A stretch of DNA of 64,000 bases from a bacterium (lineage in GTDB: Bacteria; Vulcanimicrobiota; Vulcanimicrobiia; Vulcanimicrobiales; Vulcanimicrobiaceae), in NCBI GenBank assembly GCA_021794205.1, contig JAJYRH010000002.1:83333-147332 (forward strand), in the 5' to 3' direction. The translations under genes and the position numbers were made by a program. Positions 1 to 7,399 of this stretch are shown here, one piece after another. Position 1 is the stretch's first letter, and each line of letters begins with the position of its first letter. A model generated the notes under the pieces. The model did no database searches. It was not told where the DNA came from and saw only the letters and a program-made list of their open reading frames with translations.

Positions 1-171
1 ACGTGTCACCCCAAGCAGCGATTTTGTCCCCCCGAGTAGGGCGGACGTGTCACCCCAAGCAGCGATTTTGTCCCCCCGAGTAGGGCGGACGTGTCACCCC
101 AAGCAGCGATTTTGTCCCCCCGAGTAGGGCGGACGTGTCACCCCAAGCAGCGATTTTGTCCCCCCGAGTAG
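1..171. repeat. 44-bp tandem repeat, nearly four copies
   Basis: Four head-to-tail units begin at 1, 45, 89 and 133 with a period of exactly 44 bp. The first three are identical as read, and the fourth diverges after the shared CCGAGTAG at its end. The unit contains ATTTTGTC followed by CCCCCGAGTAG. The array continues off the left edge of the window, so its full copy number is unknown. No open frame is convincing and there are no unique spacers, so it is not a CRISPR array. It lies beyond the 3' end of the glutamine-synthetase-like gene and is related in sequence to the array at 51358-51488. Confidence 0.95.
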
Positions 172-253
172 CCCCGAAGGGGCGTATCGAGGGGCGAGAG
201 CCCCTTTCGACTTGCATCGCGAGCTAGGGAAAAGTTCGCGGGCGTATCGAGGG
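171..253. repeat. Hairpins and CGTATCGAGG dispersed-repeat ends
   Basis: Directly after the tandem array come two small hairpins. One is GCCCC-gaa-GGGGC at 171-183. The other is GGGGC-gaga-GCCCC at 191-204, followed by TTT. The word GGCGTATCGAGGG occurs at 181-193 and again at 241-253. The combination CCGAGTAG, a GC hairpin, then CGTATCGAGG recurs at 51458-51488, so this is one member of a dispersed intergenic element. The second hairpin may also serve as a weak terminator, but the T run is only three long. Confidence 0.7.
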
Positions 254-255
254 CG

Positions 256-1563
256 CTAATATCGACGTAGGTAGGCCTCTCGCTCCCAATCGTGGACGGC
301 GCGGCGATAGCGCTCGTACTCCGCGATTTTCGCGTCTCGCAACGCGTGGTAGCAATGGTCGCCGATCGCTCCACGCACGCACGCATCGCCATCGAGGGCG
401 TCGATCGATTGTCGGAGCGATTTCGGCAGCGCGACGATGCCGAGTTCGCGGCGTTCGCGTTCGCTCGTCGCGTAGCTTGCGTGGAGGACCGGTTCGCCGG
501 GCAACGTGCGGCGTTCGATGCCGTCGCAGATCGCGGCGATGACGACCGCGAGCGCGAGATACGGATTGCAGGCCGGGTCGGGGCTGCGTAACTCGATCGT
601 GCCCGCCGCTTCATCGGGTACGCGGATCATCGCGTCGGTACTCCGTCGCGACCACACGCAGTGAATCGGTGCGTCCCACGCAGCGACGAGCCGCTTGTAC
701 GAGTTCACGGTCGGATTGCAGAGCGCGGTGAGGGCGGGGCCATGGGCGAGCAGTCCGCCGACGGCATAGAGCAGCGTCTCGCGGTCCGAGCGTTCGCCGA
801 GATGGAGCGCGAGGTGTAGCCCGCTCCCCGCCGCCGTTTCACGGGGTTTGGGCATGAACGTCGCTTCGAGCGAATGTTCGGGAGCGAGATGTTTGGCGAG
901 CGTTCGCAGCGTGAGAATAGCATCGGCTGCTGCCAAGGGAGCCGTTGGAGCGAGATCGATTTCGTGTTGCCCCGGCGAGTGTTCGTGGTGAGCGGCGCTC
1001 ACCGAGACACCCATCGATTCCAAAGCGTTGACGATACCGTCGCGCGCGCGTTCGCCGCGATCGTTCGGAGAGAAATCGAAGTACGATCCGACATCGCTGG
1101 TCTCGGTTCGAAGCTCGCCGCGTTCGCGCGAGGGGAAGAGGTAAAACTCGACTTCGCTCGCGATTCGCGCTCCGGGGAGGAGTGCGTCGAGCCGTTCGAC
1201 GTTGCGCTGAAGCGTCGTCCGCGGGCAACCTTCGAACGGGCTACCGTCGGGCATCGCAATCGTGCAGATGAGGCGGGCCTCCGGTTGCCCATCGTTCCAC
1301 GGAAAGATGCCGAAGGTATCGAGATCGGGCTGCAAGAGCATGTCGAGTTCTTCATCGCGCACGAAGCCGTCTATCGAGCCGCCGTCGAACGAGATCGTTC
1401 CGTCGAGAATCTCGGAGAGTCGCGTCGCCGGGACGCTCACCATCTTGCTGACTCCGAAGAGGTCGACGAATTGTAGGCGAACGAACCTCACGCCGCGAGC
1501 GGCGATCTCATCGGCGATCGCGCGTCGGCGCGCGCGCAGCGTTGGCTTAGGCGTCGAGGGCAT
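256..1563 (-). CDS. Glutamine synthetase family protein (type I, short form)
   Basis: This 435-residue protein has the glutamine synthetase fold: a beta-grasp N-terminus with DGGSIDGFVR and a catalytic domain. The metal ligands are present: ASEVEFYLF (E129/E131 in Salmonella numbering), HEHSPGQHEIDL (E212/E220), the His of GSGLH (H269), and IELRSPDP (E357/R359). Three usual substrate residues look changed. NGSGMHCH reads AGSGLHLA, losing N264 and H271, and the GYEAP loop reads AWDAP, an E327D change. It may therefore ligate an amine other than ammonia to glutamate. The ATG overlaps the end of the upstream PucR gene by 17 bases, which implies translational coupling. The family is certain and the substrate is not. 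Confidence 0.9.
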   Translation of the reverse strand: MPSTPKPTLRARRRAIADEIAARGVRFVRLQFVDLFGVSKMVSVPATRLSEILDGTISFDGGSIDGFVRDEELDMLLQPDLDTFGIFPWNDGQPEARLICTIAMPDGSPFEGCPRTTLQRNVERLDALLPGARIASEVEFYLFPSRERGELRTETSDVGSYFDFSPNDRGERARDGIVNALESMGVSVSAAHHEHSPGQHEIDLAPTAPLAAADAILTLRTLAKHLAPEHSLEATFMPKPRETAAGSGLHLALHLGERSDRETLLYAVGGLLAHGPALTALCNPTVNSYKRLVAAWDAPIHCVWSRRSTDAMIRVPDEAAGTIELRSPDPACNPYLALAVVIAAICDGIERRTLPGEPVLHASYATSERERRELGIVALPKSLRQSIDALDGDACVRGAIGDHCYHALRDAKIAEYERYRRAVHDWEREAYLRRY

Positions 1564-2671
1564 CGATCGTTACTGCAAGGCGAAGGTTGAGCTGGTCGAA
1601 CGGGTTTTCCAACGAGAGTCCGGTCAATTCGGCGATCTGTCGCAGGCGATAGAAAACCGTATGGCGGTGGACGTGCAACTGTTCGGCAGCGACTTTTACG
1701 TTTTCACCGGCGTCAAAATAGATCGTCATCGTTCGTTCGAGCTCCGTCTGATGTTTCGCATCGTAATCGCGAATGGACTCCAGAAAATCGCGTGCGAAGC
1801 CTCGCCACTCTGGCGCGACTGCCGCTTCTAACAATAAGGGAAGCGCTCCCAACTTTTCGTAGGCGAGCACGGCATCGTGGCGGCGAAGTCTCCGCGCGAT
1901 TTCAAGGGCGACGAGTGCCTCGCGCGCCGCGCTATCGAGTTCGTGCAACGGGCGCGCGCGGCCGATCCCCCCGACGACGCGGTAGGCGGCGTGACGTCGG
2001 GCGATGCTTTTCGGGAGCAACGTCGCGGCGACGCGCATCTTTCCGATCGTTGGCTCCTCTGCCGCGGGGCAGAGCAACAACATCGCACCGTCGCGCTCGC
2101 GTAAAACGATCTCGCGCTGCCCGAGCGCCTCGCTTGCAATTGCACCGAGTTCGGCGAGTTCGCAGATCTCGCTCGATTCATCGAACGTCAATGCGACGAC
2201 GAGATAGGTCGATGCAACGGCGACCCGGTACTCGGCGGCGAGCGCTTTTGCGGCAGCGGCACCGGCGAGCGAACCGGCGAGCGCCATATCCCAAAGATCG
2301 CGGCGCTCGCCGATGCGGCGGTCGCGCGAGAGATCGAGCGCGAGCAACGTTGCGGCGAGCTGCAGGGCCTCGCCCTCCGCTCGGCGGCCATCGGGGCCAA
2401 AGGCGACGAGCCAGCCGAGCCGTTCGCCGGCGATCGATACCGCGAGCGCGAGCGAGCCGTCGCCGAGGGTCGTCGCTTCCTCGCTCTCGGGGAGATCGAT
2501 CGGCACGGCAGAGTCGGGGCTTCCGCTTTGGGCGACCGCGTGGCCGCGCGCGTCGAGGAGACAGAGGCCGGCGCCGCGATCGAGTTCTCGCAGCACGGCA
2601 TCGCGCCCGCCCTCGGAAGCGAGGGCCTGCGCGAGCCGCGCACCCAAATCGAGGAGCCGAGCGGAAGTCAC
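1547..2671 (-). CDS. PucR/CdaR-family transcriptional regulator
   Basis: This 374-residue regulator has a variable GAF-like N-terminal sensor region (about 1-260) and a C-terminal PucR helix-turn-helix. The latter is recognised by the block VKVAAEQLHVHRHTVFYRLR near the C-terminus, followed by LTGLSLENPFDQLNLRLA. Members of the family respond to nitrogen-rich or sugar-acid metabolites and usually control the neighbouring catabolic gene. Here the neighbour is the glutamine-synthetase-like ligase, co-transcribed and overlapping. Only 26-32 bases separate its start from the divergent diguanylate cyclase, so the promoters probably overlap coding sequence. The effector is unknown. Confidence 0.88.
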   Translation of the reverse strand: MTSARLLDLGARLAQALASEGGRDAVLRELDRGAGLCLLDARGHAVAQSGSPDSAVPIDLPESEEATTLGDGSLALAVSIAGERLGWLVAFGPDGRRAEGEALQLAATLLALDLSRDRRIGERRDLWDMALAGSLAGAAAAKALAAEYRVAVASTYLVVALTFDESSEICELAELGAIASEALGQREIVLRERDGAMLLLCPAAEEPTIGKMRVAATLLPKSIARRHAAYRVVGGIGRARPLHELDSAAREALVALEIARRLRRHDAVLAYEKLGALPLLLEAAVAPEWRGFARDFLESIRDYDAKHQTELERTMTIYFDAGENVKVAAEQLHVHRHTVFYRLRQIAELTGLSLENPFDQLNLRLAVTIDALDA

Positions 2672-2703
2672 GGGCGAATCTTCGGCGAAGTAGCCGGGTG
2701 TTC

Positions 2704-4518
2704 ATGGAAACCCGTCGGGAAATTGCCGCCGAGACCTTCGCCGCGCTGTTCGATAAGAACCCCGAGGTGGTCGTCCTGTATAGCGCCGAGGGCGTACTCG
2801 TCGAGGTTAATCCCGCAGCGGTCGTGCTGACCGGCTTCTCCACCGACGAGGTCCGTGGGACGAGCTTCCGCGATCACATCCCGCACGGCGATCGCGTGCG
2901 CGGGGAGATGGCGATCGAGATGGCTCGCAGCGGCGTCGCCGACCATTTCGAAACGACGCTGCGCCATAAAGACGGCACGCTCGTCCCGGTAGAAGTCTCC
3001 GTAATCCCCGCAAAGGTCGATGGAATGGTGCGGGCGATTTTCGTTCAGGCGCGCGATATCGCGGCCTTGCGCGACGCTGAAGAGGCGATGCGCGTCAACC
3101 AGCAGCGGCTCCGTTCGCTCTTCGAATATCATCCCGACGGCATCGTCGAACTCAAAGCGACCGGCGTCGTTTCGCGCGTGAACGTCGCGTTCGAGAGCGA
3201 GACCGGGCTCCTGGGCGAGCGCGTCGTCGGCACTCCGTGGATCGAGCTGATCCTTCCCGGCCGGCGCGAGCGTGCCGAGGAGGCGCGCCATGCCGCGATG
3301 CGCGGCGAAGCCGCCGAACACGAGTCGGTCCTGTTGGATCGGCTCGGATATCAAATCGACGTGCAGCTCAAACTCGTTCCGATTCATAGCGGCGACGAAA
3401 TAACCGGCACCTATGCGATATTTAAGAACGTCTCCGCGCAACGCGCCGCCGAACGCGCCGTTACGGCTCAGGTCGATCGATTGCGCCGCCTCTACCTGGT
3501 CGCGGCCTCGCGCGAGCTGACGATTCCGCAGCAACTCGAGGCCGTGCTGCAACTCGGCATCGAATTTTTCGGCTTCGACGAAGGCTATATCGTCCGCAAC
3601 GAAGACGATGCGATCGTCGTCCACGCCGCGGTCGGGCGCAAAACGCCGCTCGCGCCGGGCGCTCGCATTCCGCTCGCCTCAAGTTTTTCGCGCTATCTCA
3701 CCAACGAGCGGCCGTTTCTCTTCGTCCCCGATCTCGACGATCCGGAGTGGCGCGCCGACCCGGCGCGGGCGACGGTGCATTGGCGTAGTTACGCCGGTAC
3801 GCAACTGCAGGTGGATGGGAAGCCCTACGGCACTCTTGCGTTCATCGGGCTGCGCGCGCGGATGGAAGGGCTCGACGAGCTCGCACGCGAGTCGATCTCC
3901 CTGATGGGGTTGCTCGTTGCCGCAGCGTTGGAACGGCAACGCACCGCCGAGCGCATCGAGCAACTCGCGTTCAACGATTCGTTAACCGAACTTCCGAATC
4001 GCGTGTTGTTCGCCGACCGGATCGAGCAAGCGTTCGGCGCTGCGAAGCGCTACGGACGCGGATTCGCCGTGATGTATCTCGATCTCGACCACTTTAAGGC
4101 GATCAACGATACCTACGGGCATATGGTCGGCGACGAGGTGCTCGTGCACGTGGCGCGGCGGCTGCGCGCGCTCCTGCGCGAGAGCGATACGATCGCGCGC
4201 TTCGGCGGCGATGAATTCGTTATCCTCCAACCGGTCGTCGACGCGGCGACCGATGCGGCGGATCTCGCGCGAAAAATTCTCGTTGCGTTGGAGGAACCGA
4301 TCGTTGTGGACGATGTCTCGCATCGCGTCGCAACGAGCATCGGGATCGCGCTCTATCCGGAGCACGCGGTCGAAATCGAGCGATTGATGGAACTCGCGGA
4401 TGCCGCCCTCTATCGAGCCAAGCGCGAGGGGCGCAACCGCTGGCACTTTGCGGCGCCGCCGGCTACGACGCCGCGGGCTCCTTCGCCCGATGCTGCGCGC
4501 TCCGGTGGCGCAGGGTAA
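2704..4518 (+). CDS. Diguanylate cyclase with PAS-PAS-GAF sensor
   Basis: This 604-residue cytosolic signalling protein makes c-di-GMP from two GTP. The order is PAS (about 5-130, beginning near LFDKNPEVVVLYSAEG), a second PAS (about 140-260), GAF (about 275-420) and GGDEF (about 430-590). The active-site loop GGDEF lies near residue 500. The inhibitory site RESD sits exactly five residues before it, so both catalysis and product feedback look intact. There is no membrane segment. The ATG at 2704 was chosen; an in-frame GTG lies at 2698. The open frame continues upstream to 1792 only as antisense of pucR. Its 3' end overlaps the convergent PRC/CBS gene by 56 bases. Confidence 0.93.
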   Translation: METRREIAAETFAALFDKNPEVVVLYSAEGVLVEVNPAAVVLTGFSTDEVRGTSFRDHIPHGDRVRGEMAIEMARSGVADHFETTLRHKDGTLVPVEVSVIPAKVDGMVRAIFVQARDIAALRDAEEAMRVNQQRLRSLFEYHPDGIVELKATGVVSRVNVAFESETGLLGERVVGTPWIELILPGRRERAEEARHAAMRGEAAEHESVLLDRLGYQIDVQLKLVPIHSGDEITGTYAIFKNVSAQRAAERAVTAQVDRLRRLYLVAASRELTIPQQLEAVLQLGIEFFGFDEGYIVRNEDDAIVVHAAVGRKTPLAPGARIPLASSFSRYLTNERPFLFVPDLDDPEWRADPARATVHWRSYAGTQLQVDGKPYGTLAFIGLRARMEGLDELARESISLMGLLVAAALERQRTAERIEQLAFNDSLTELPNRVLFADRIEQAFGAAKRYGRGFAVMYLDLDHFKAINDTYGHMVGDEVLVHVARRLRALLRESDTIARFGGDEFVILQPVVDAATDAADLARKILVALEEPIVVDDVSHRVATSIGIALYPEHAVEIERLMELADAALYRAKREGRNRWHFAAPPATTPRAPSPDAARSGGAG

Positions 4519-5773
4519 TCCGCGGCAGTTTCTTCGCCATCTCTTCGGGCATGATCGCGTCGATCGCATCGTCAACCGTGACGATGCCGAGCATGCGATC
4601 GCGTTCGTCGACGACGGGAATCGCGAGCAGATCGTAGCGCGCGATCGCGGCGGCTACCTCCTCGGCGGGTGTCTCCGGGCGCACGCTGACAACATCGGTG
4701 CGCATGATTTTGTCGATAAACGCCGTCGGTAACGCGAGGAGAAGATCGCGCAGGGTCACGATACCCAGCAATCGATCCTCTTGATCGATCACATAGAGGT
4801 AATAGATCAACTCGCTCTCCGGCGCGAGCTCGCGAATCTTCCGAATCGTTGCGTCGGTGGTGCGATGCGGATAGATCCATACGTAGTCGGTCGTCATAAG
4901 GCCGCCGGCGGTATCGTCGTCGTACTTCACGAGTTCGCGCAGCTCGCCCGCCGTATCGGCGTTCATTTCCGCGAGGAGTTCGCTCTGCCGCTCTTCGGGG
5001 AGCTCCGCGAGAAGATCGGCGGCATCGTCGGAATCCATCTCTTCGATAATATCCGCGGCGCGTGCCGTCCCGACGCTCTCGATGATTTCGCGCTGCGTCT
5101 GGGCGTCGAGATGTTCGAACGCGTCGGCGGCGACTTCGTCGTCGAGCTGTTTGACCACCGTCGCCGCCTCGCTGCTCGAGAGCGTTCCGATAATCTCGGC
5201 GAGGTCGGAGGGATGCAGCCGGGCGAGTTTGTTCGCCGTCACCGAGAGGTGGACTTGGCTCGGGTTCACTTCGCGGATCGGCGCGACTGAGTCCCACGCG
5301 ATCATCGCGCGCGGGATTCGTTCGTGAATCGCGGGCGAGAGGCGTTCGCCGAGTTTGCGAAGGCCGAGGCGACGGAGGAGACCGGCGAAGCCGATATCGG
5401 CGGCGACGACACGCAACTGTCCCCCGGTCCGCGCGACCTCGAGGTCGTTGATGCGCACGACTTTGCGGCCGTCGATATCGACGATCTGTTTATCGAGGAG
5501 ATCCGCAACGAGATAGAGGGCCTCGCCCTCGGGTGGGGCCGGCTCTTTGGGTGCGCTCGACAGTGAAACGGCGCCCCCGCGTTCGATGCCGAGCACCGAC
5601 TCCATAGGGGCGAAGCGCGCTCCTTGCGCTGTCTTGACGACGAAACCGTCGATTTGTGGGAAGGTCGCCTCGGGGTGGTTGACGAGAAAATCGCCGATTT
5701 TTCCAATCGGCAAGCCGTCGATGGTGACGCGTTTGCCGACCAGTTCCGAGATGAATCCTTGCGTGAACGCCAT
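4463..5773 (-). CDS. PRC-barrel / MgtE N-domain / twin CBS protein, no membrane part
   Basis: The 436 residues comprise two PRC-barrel-like segments (about 5-70 and 85-160), an MgtE N-terminal superhelix (about 185-290; LHPSDLAEIIGTL, DSDDAADLLAELP) and two CBS domains (about 295-415; DDDTAGGLMT, then MRTDVVSVRP). MgtE magnesium channels use the N-domain and CBS pair as the cytosolic Mg sensor. Here the five-helix membrane domain is missing, so the protein is a stand-alone sensor or a partner of a transporter encoded elsewhere. It follows the flagellin on the same strand after 57 bases, with GAGG before the ATG. Confidence 0.85.
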   Translation of the reverse strand: MAFTQGFISELVGKRVTIDGLPIGKIGDFLVNHPEATFPQIDGFVVKTAQGARFAPMESVLGIERGGAVSLSSAPKEPAPPEGEALYLVADLLDKQIVDIDGRKVVRINDLEVARTGGQLRVVAADIGFAGLLRRLGLRKLGERLSPAIHERIPRAMIAWDSVAPIREVNPSQVHLSVTANKLARLHPSDLAEIIGTLSSSEAATVVKQLDDEVAADAFEHLDAQTQREIIESVGTARAADIIEEMDSDDAADLLAELPEERQSELLAEMNADTAGELRELVKYDDDTAGGLMTTDYVWIYPHRTTDATIRKIRELAPESELIYYLYVIDQEDRLLGIVTLRDLLLALPTAFIDKIMRTDVVSVRPETPAEEVAAAIARYDLLAIPVVDERDRMLGIVTVDDAIDAIMPEEMAKKLPRITLRHRSAQHRAKEPAAS

Positions 5774-5830
5774 CGCAGCCTCTCCTTTCGGGTGGCTCTG
5801 TTCTCGACGACGTGCGTAGTATCCGTTCGT

Positions 5831-7246
5831 TTATGCGATCGGCGCCGCCCCCGCGCCGACCCCGATGCCGATTCCGTTCAGCATCAGGGCGGTGATCTGG
5901 AGCGCGCTGACTTGCATCTGCGCGATGACGCTCGTCCCAATGTGCGTGAGAATCTGCTGCTGGGTGAGATTCGTCACGGTCGCGCCGATATTCGCGTCTT
6001 GGATCGAGCTAACACTTGCGGTGAGATTGACGCTCGCGGTATTCGCGTTGGTGGCGTCGTAGTTTAAAGAAACCATCTGCGCGCCGATCTGCGCTTGCGC
6101 TTGTTCTACCTGCGAAATAGCGTTATCCACTGCGTATTCCGCCGCCGTTGCCGGAAGAATGTTGCTTGAGCTCTGTCCGGTCACCTGGTTCAAGTAATTT
6201 ACCGTCTGCGGTGCCTGGATCGAAATATCAGAAATGTTTAAAGCATTGGTGCTGACGCCCGGGAGTGATATGGCCGTGGTTTCACCCTCCGCGGGGCCGT
6301 TCTGGACGTAAAGCGGCCCTGCATTTTGGGGAGGGGGAGCCTGTGGGGGAAGCACCTGAAACGCGATTGCCGCGCCGACATCTTGCTGAGTGAGGTTCGC
6401 TAGATTGACTTCAATAAGCGTTTGAGCTCCGCCCGGATTAGGAATGATAATTCCGCTTAGTGGACCGGAATTCACTGGAACCGCAGTAGTGTCCTGATAG
6501 AGCGGTGCAGCGCCGAAGGCTGGATTGTTGCTGTATGCCTGCACTTGCACAAAAACACCCGGTCCGACATTTATGCCGGTATCCGGATCGATTGCGTTGC
6601 TTGAATAGCTGAGTACCTGAAACGATATGAAACTCGGTATAAAATTTCCGGGCCCGGAAACCCCTGTGGGGACAGCGAGCGTCACCAGCGGCCCCGGGTT
6701 TCCCAGGCCATCTGCATTAACGACGTTCGTGCTTGGCGCGGACCCGTCGGGGTTAAGCAAGGGCGAAGTCACCTGCACGGCGCCGTATCCGTACCCGTTG
6801 CTTGCTGCGGGAGAGGTTAATGCAGTGCTTTGGAACTGTCCATTCAACAGATTGAGCCCGTTGAAGGTGGTGTTGCTCGATATGCGATTGACCTCGAGCA
6901 GCAATTGTGAAATCTCTGCCTGGATGTTGGCGAGATCGGTCGAGGAATTGAGATCGGAGCGCGATTCGACGACCAAGCTGCGGATGCGCTGAAGGATCAG
7001 CGTGATCGTGGTGAGGGCTCCGTTCGCGACGGCGAGCGCGTTGTTCGCGGTCTGCACGTTTTGAACGGCCTGCTGGAAACCGTTCACTTGCGTCTGCAGG
7101 CGTTGGGCGATGCCGTAACCGCTGGGGTCATCAACAGCAGAACTCACGCGGAGGCCGCTGGCCAGCGCGCGAATGTCGGTCTGTTCCCTTTTTTGTGTGA
7201 GAGAAAGGTTCAGAAGAACCTGACTCGCACTTCCCAGCACATCCAT
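5831..7246 (-). CDS. Flagellin (471 aa), isolated gene
   Basis: The conserved terminal D0/D1 regions form the filament core. The N-terminus has LASGLRVSSAVDDPSG and IQAEISQLLLEVNRIS, and the C-terminus has SIQDANIGATVTNLTQQQIL then IGTSVIAQ. The middle (about 150-380) is a proline- and asparagine-rich variable region unlike other flagellins I know. The ATG at 7246 is preceded by AAGGAGG at a good distance; the open frame upstream of it is not used. It stands alone, with no chaperone, cap or hook genes nearby, and a sigma-28-like promoter lies just upstream. It diverges from the fibre operon. Confidence 0.93.
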   Translation of the reverse strand: MDVLGSASQVLLNLSLTQKREQTDIRALASGLRVSSAVDDPSGYGIAQRLQTQVNGFQQAVQNVQTANNALAVANGALTTITLILQRIRSLVVESRSDLNSSTDLANIQAEISQLLLEVNRISSNTTFNGLNLLNGQFQSTALTSPAASNGYGYGAVQVTSPLLNPDGSAPSTNVVNADGLGNPGPLVTLAVPTGVSGPGNFIPSFISFQVLSYSSNAIDPDTGINVGPGVFVQVQAYSNNPAFGAAPLYQDTTAVPVNSGPLSGIIIPNPGGAQTLIEVNLANLTQQDVGAAIAFQVLPPQAPPPQNAGPLYVQNGPAEGETTAISLPGVSTNALNISDISIQAPQTVNYLNQVTGQSSSNILPATAAEYAVDNAISQVEQAQAQIGAQMVSLNYDATNANTASVNLTASVSSIQDANIGATVTNLTQQQILTHIGTSVIAQMQVSALQITALMLNGIGIGVGAGAAPIA

Positions 7247-7288
7247 GCAGTAAGGTGGCTTCCTCCTTGAAGATTCCCTACAGTTCGG

Positions 7289-7316
7289 ATATCGGCCGAA
7301 CCACCCTGAGACTTGC
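7289..7316 (-). promoter_or_regulatory. Sigma-28 (FliA)-like promoter for the flagellin
   Basis: Reading the minus strand, GCAAGTCT (7316-7309) is followed after 12 bases by GCCGATAT (7296-7289). The FliA consensus is TAAAGTTT, 11 bases, GCCGATAA, so the -10 matches 7 of 8 and the -35 matches 5 of 8 with one extra base of spacing. It sits 43 bases before the flagellin ATG, leaving room for a short leader with a strong ribosome site. This is a pattern match only. Confidence 0.5.
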
Positions 7317-7399
7317 TCGTCGCTGGGTGAATCCCTGGTAAAGAAAATGTCTCTTTGGGTAAGCCGCGGGGCCTGGGAAGCCGATAGGATTCTTGCCCG

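Noticed and set aside
1-171. CRISPR array
   Set aside because: The 44-bp units are directly adjacent and identical, with no spacers, and no cas genes are present.
1792-2697. N-terminal extension of the diguanylate cyclase
   Set aside because: The extension is Arg/Ala-rich antisense of pucR. The PAS domain begins just after 2704.
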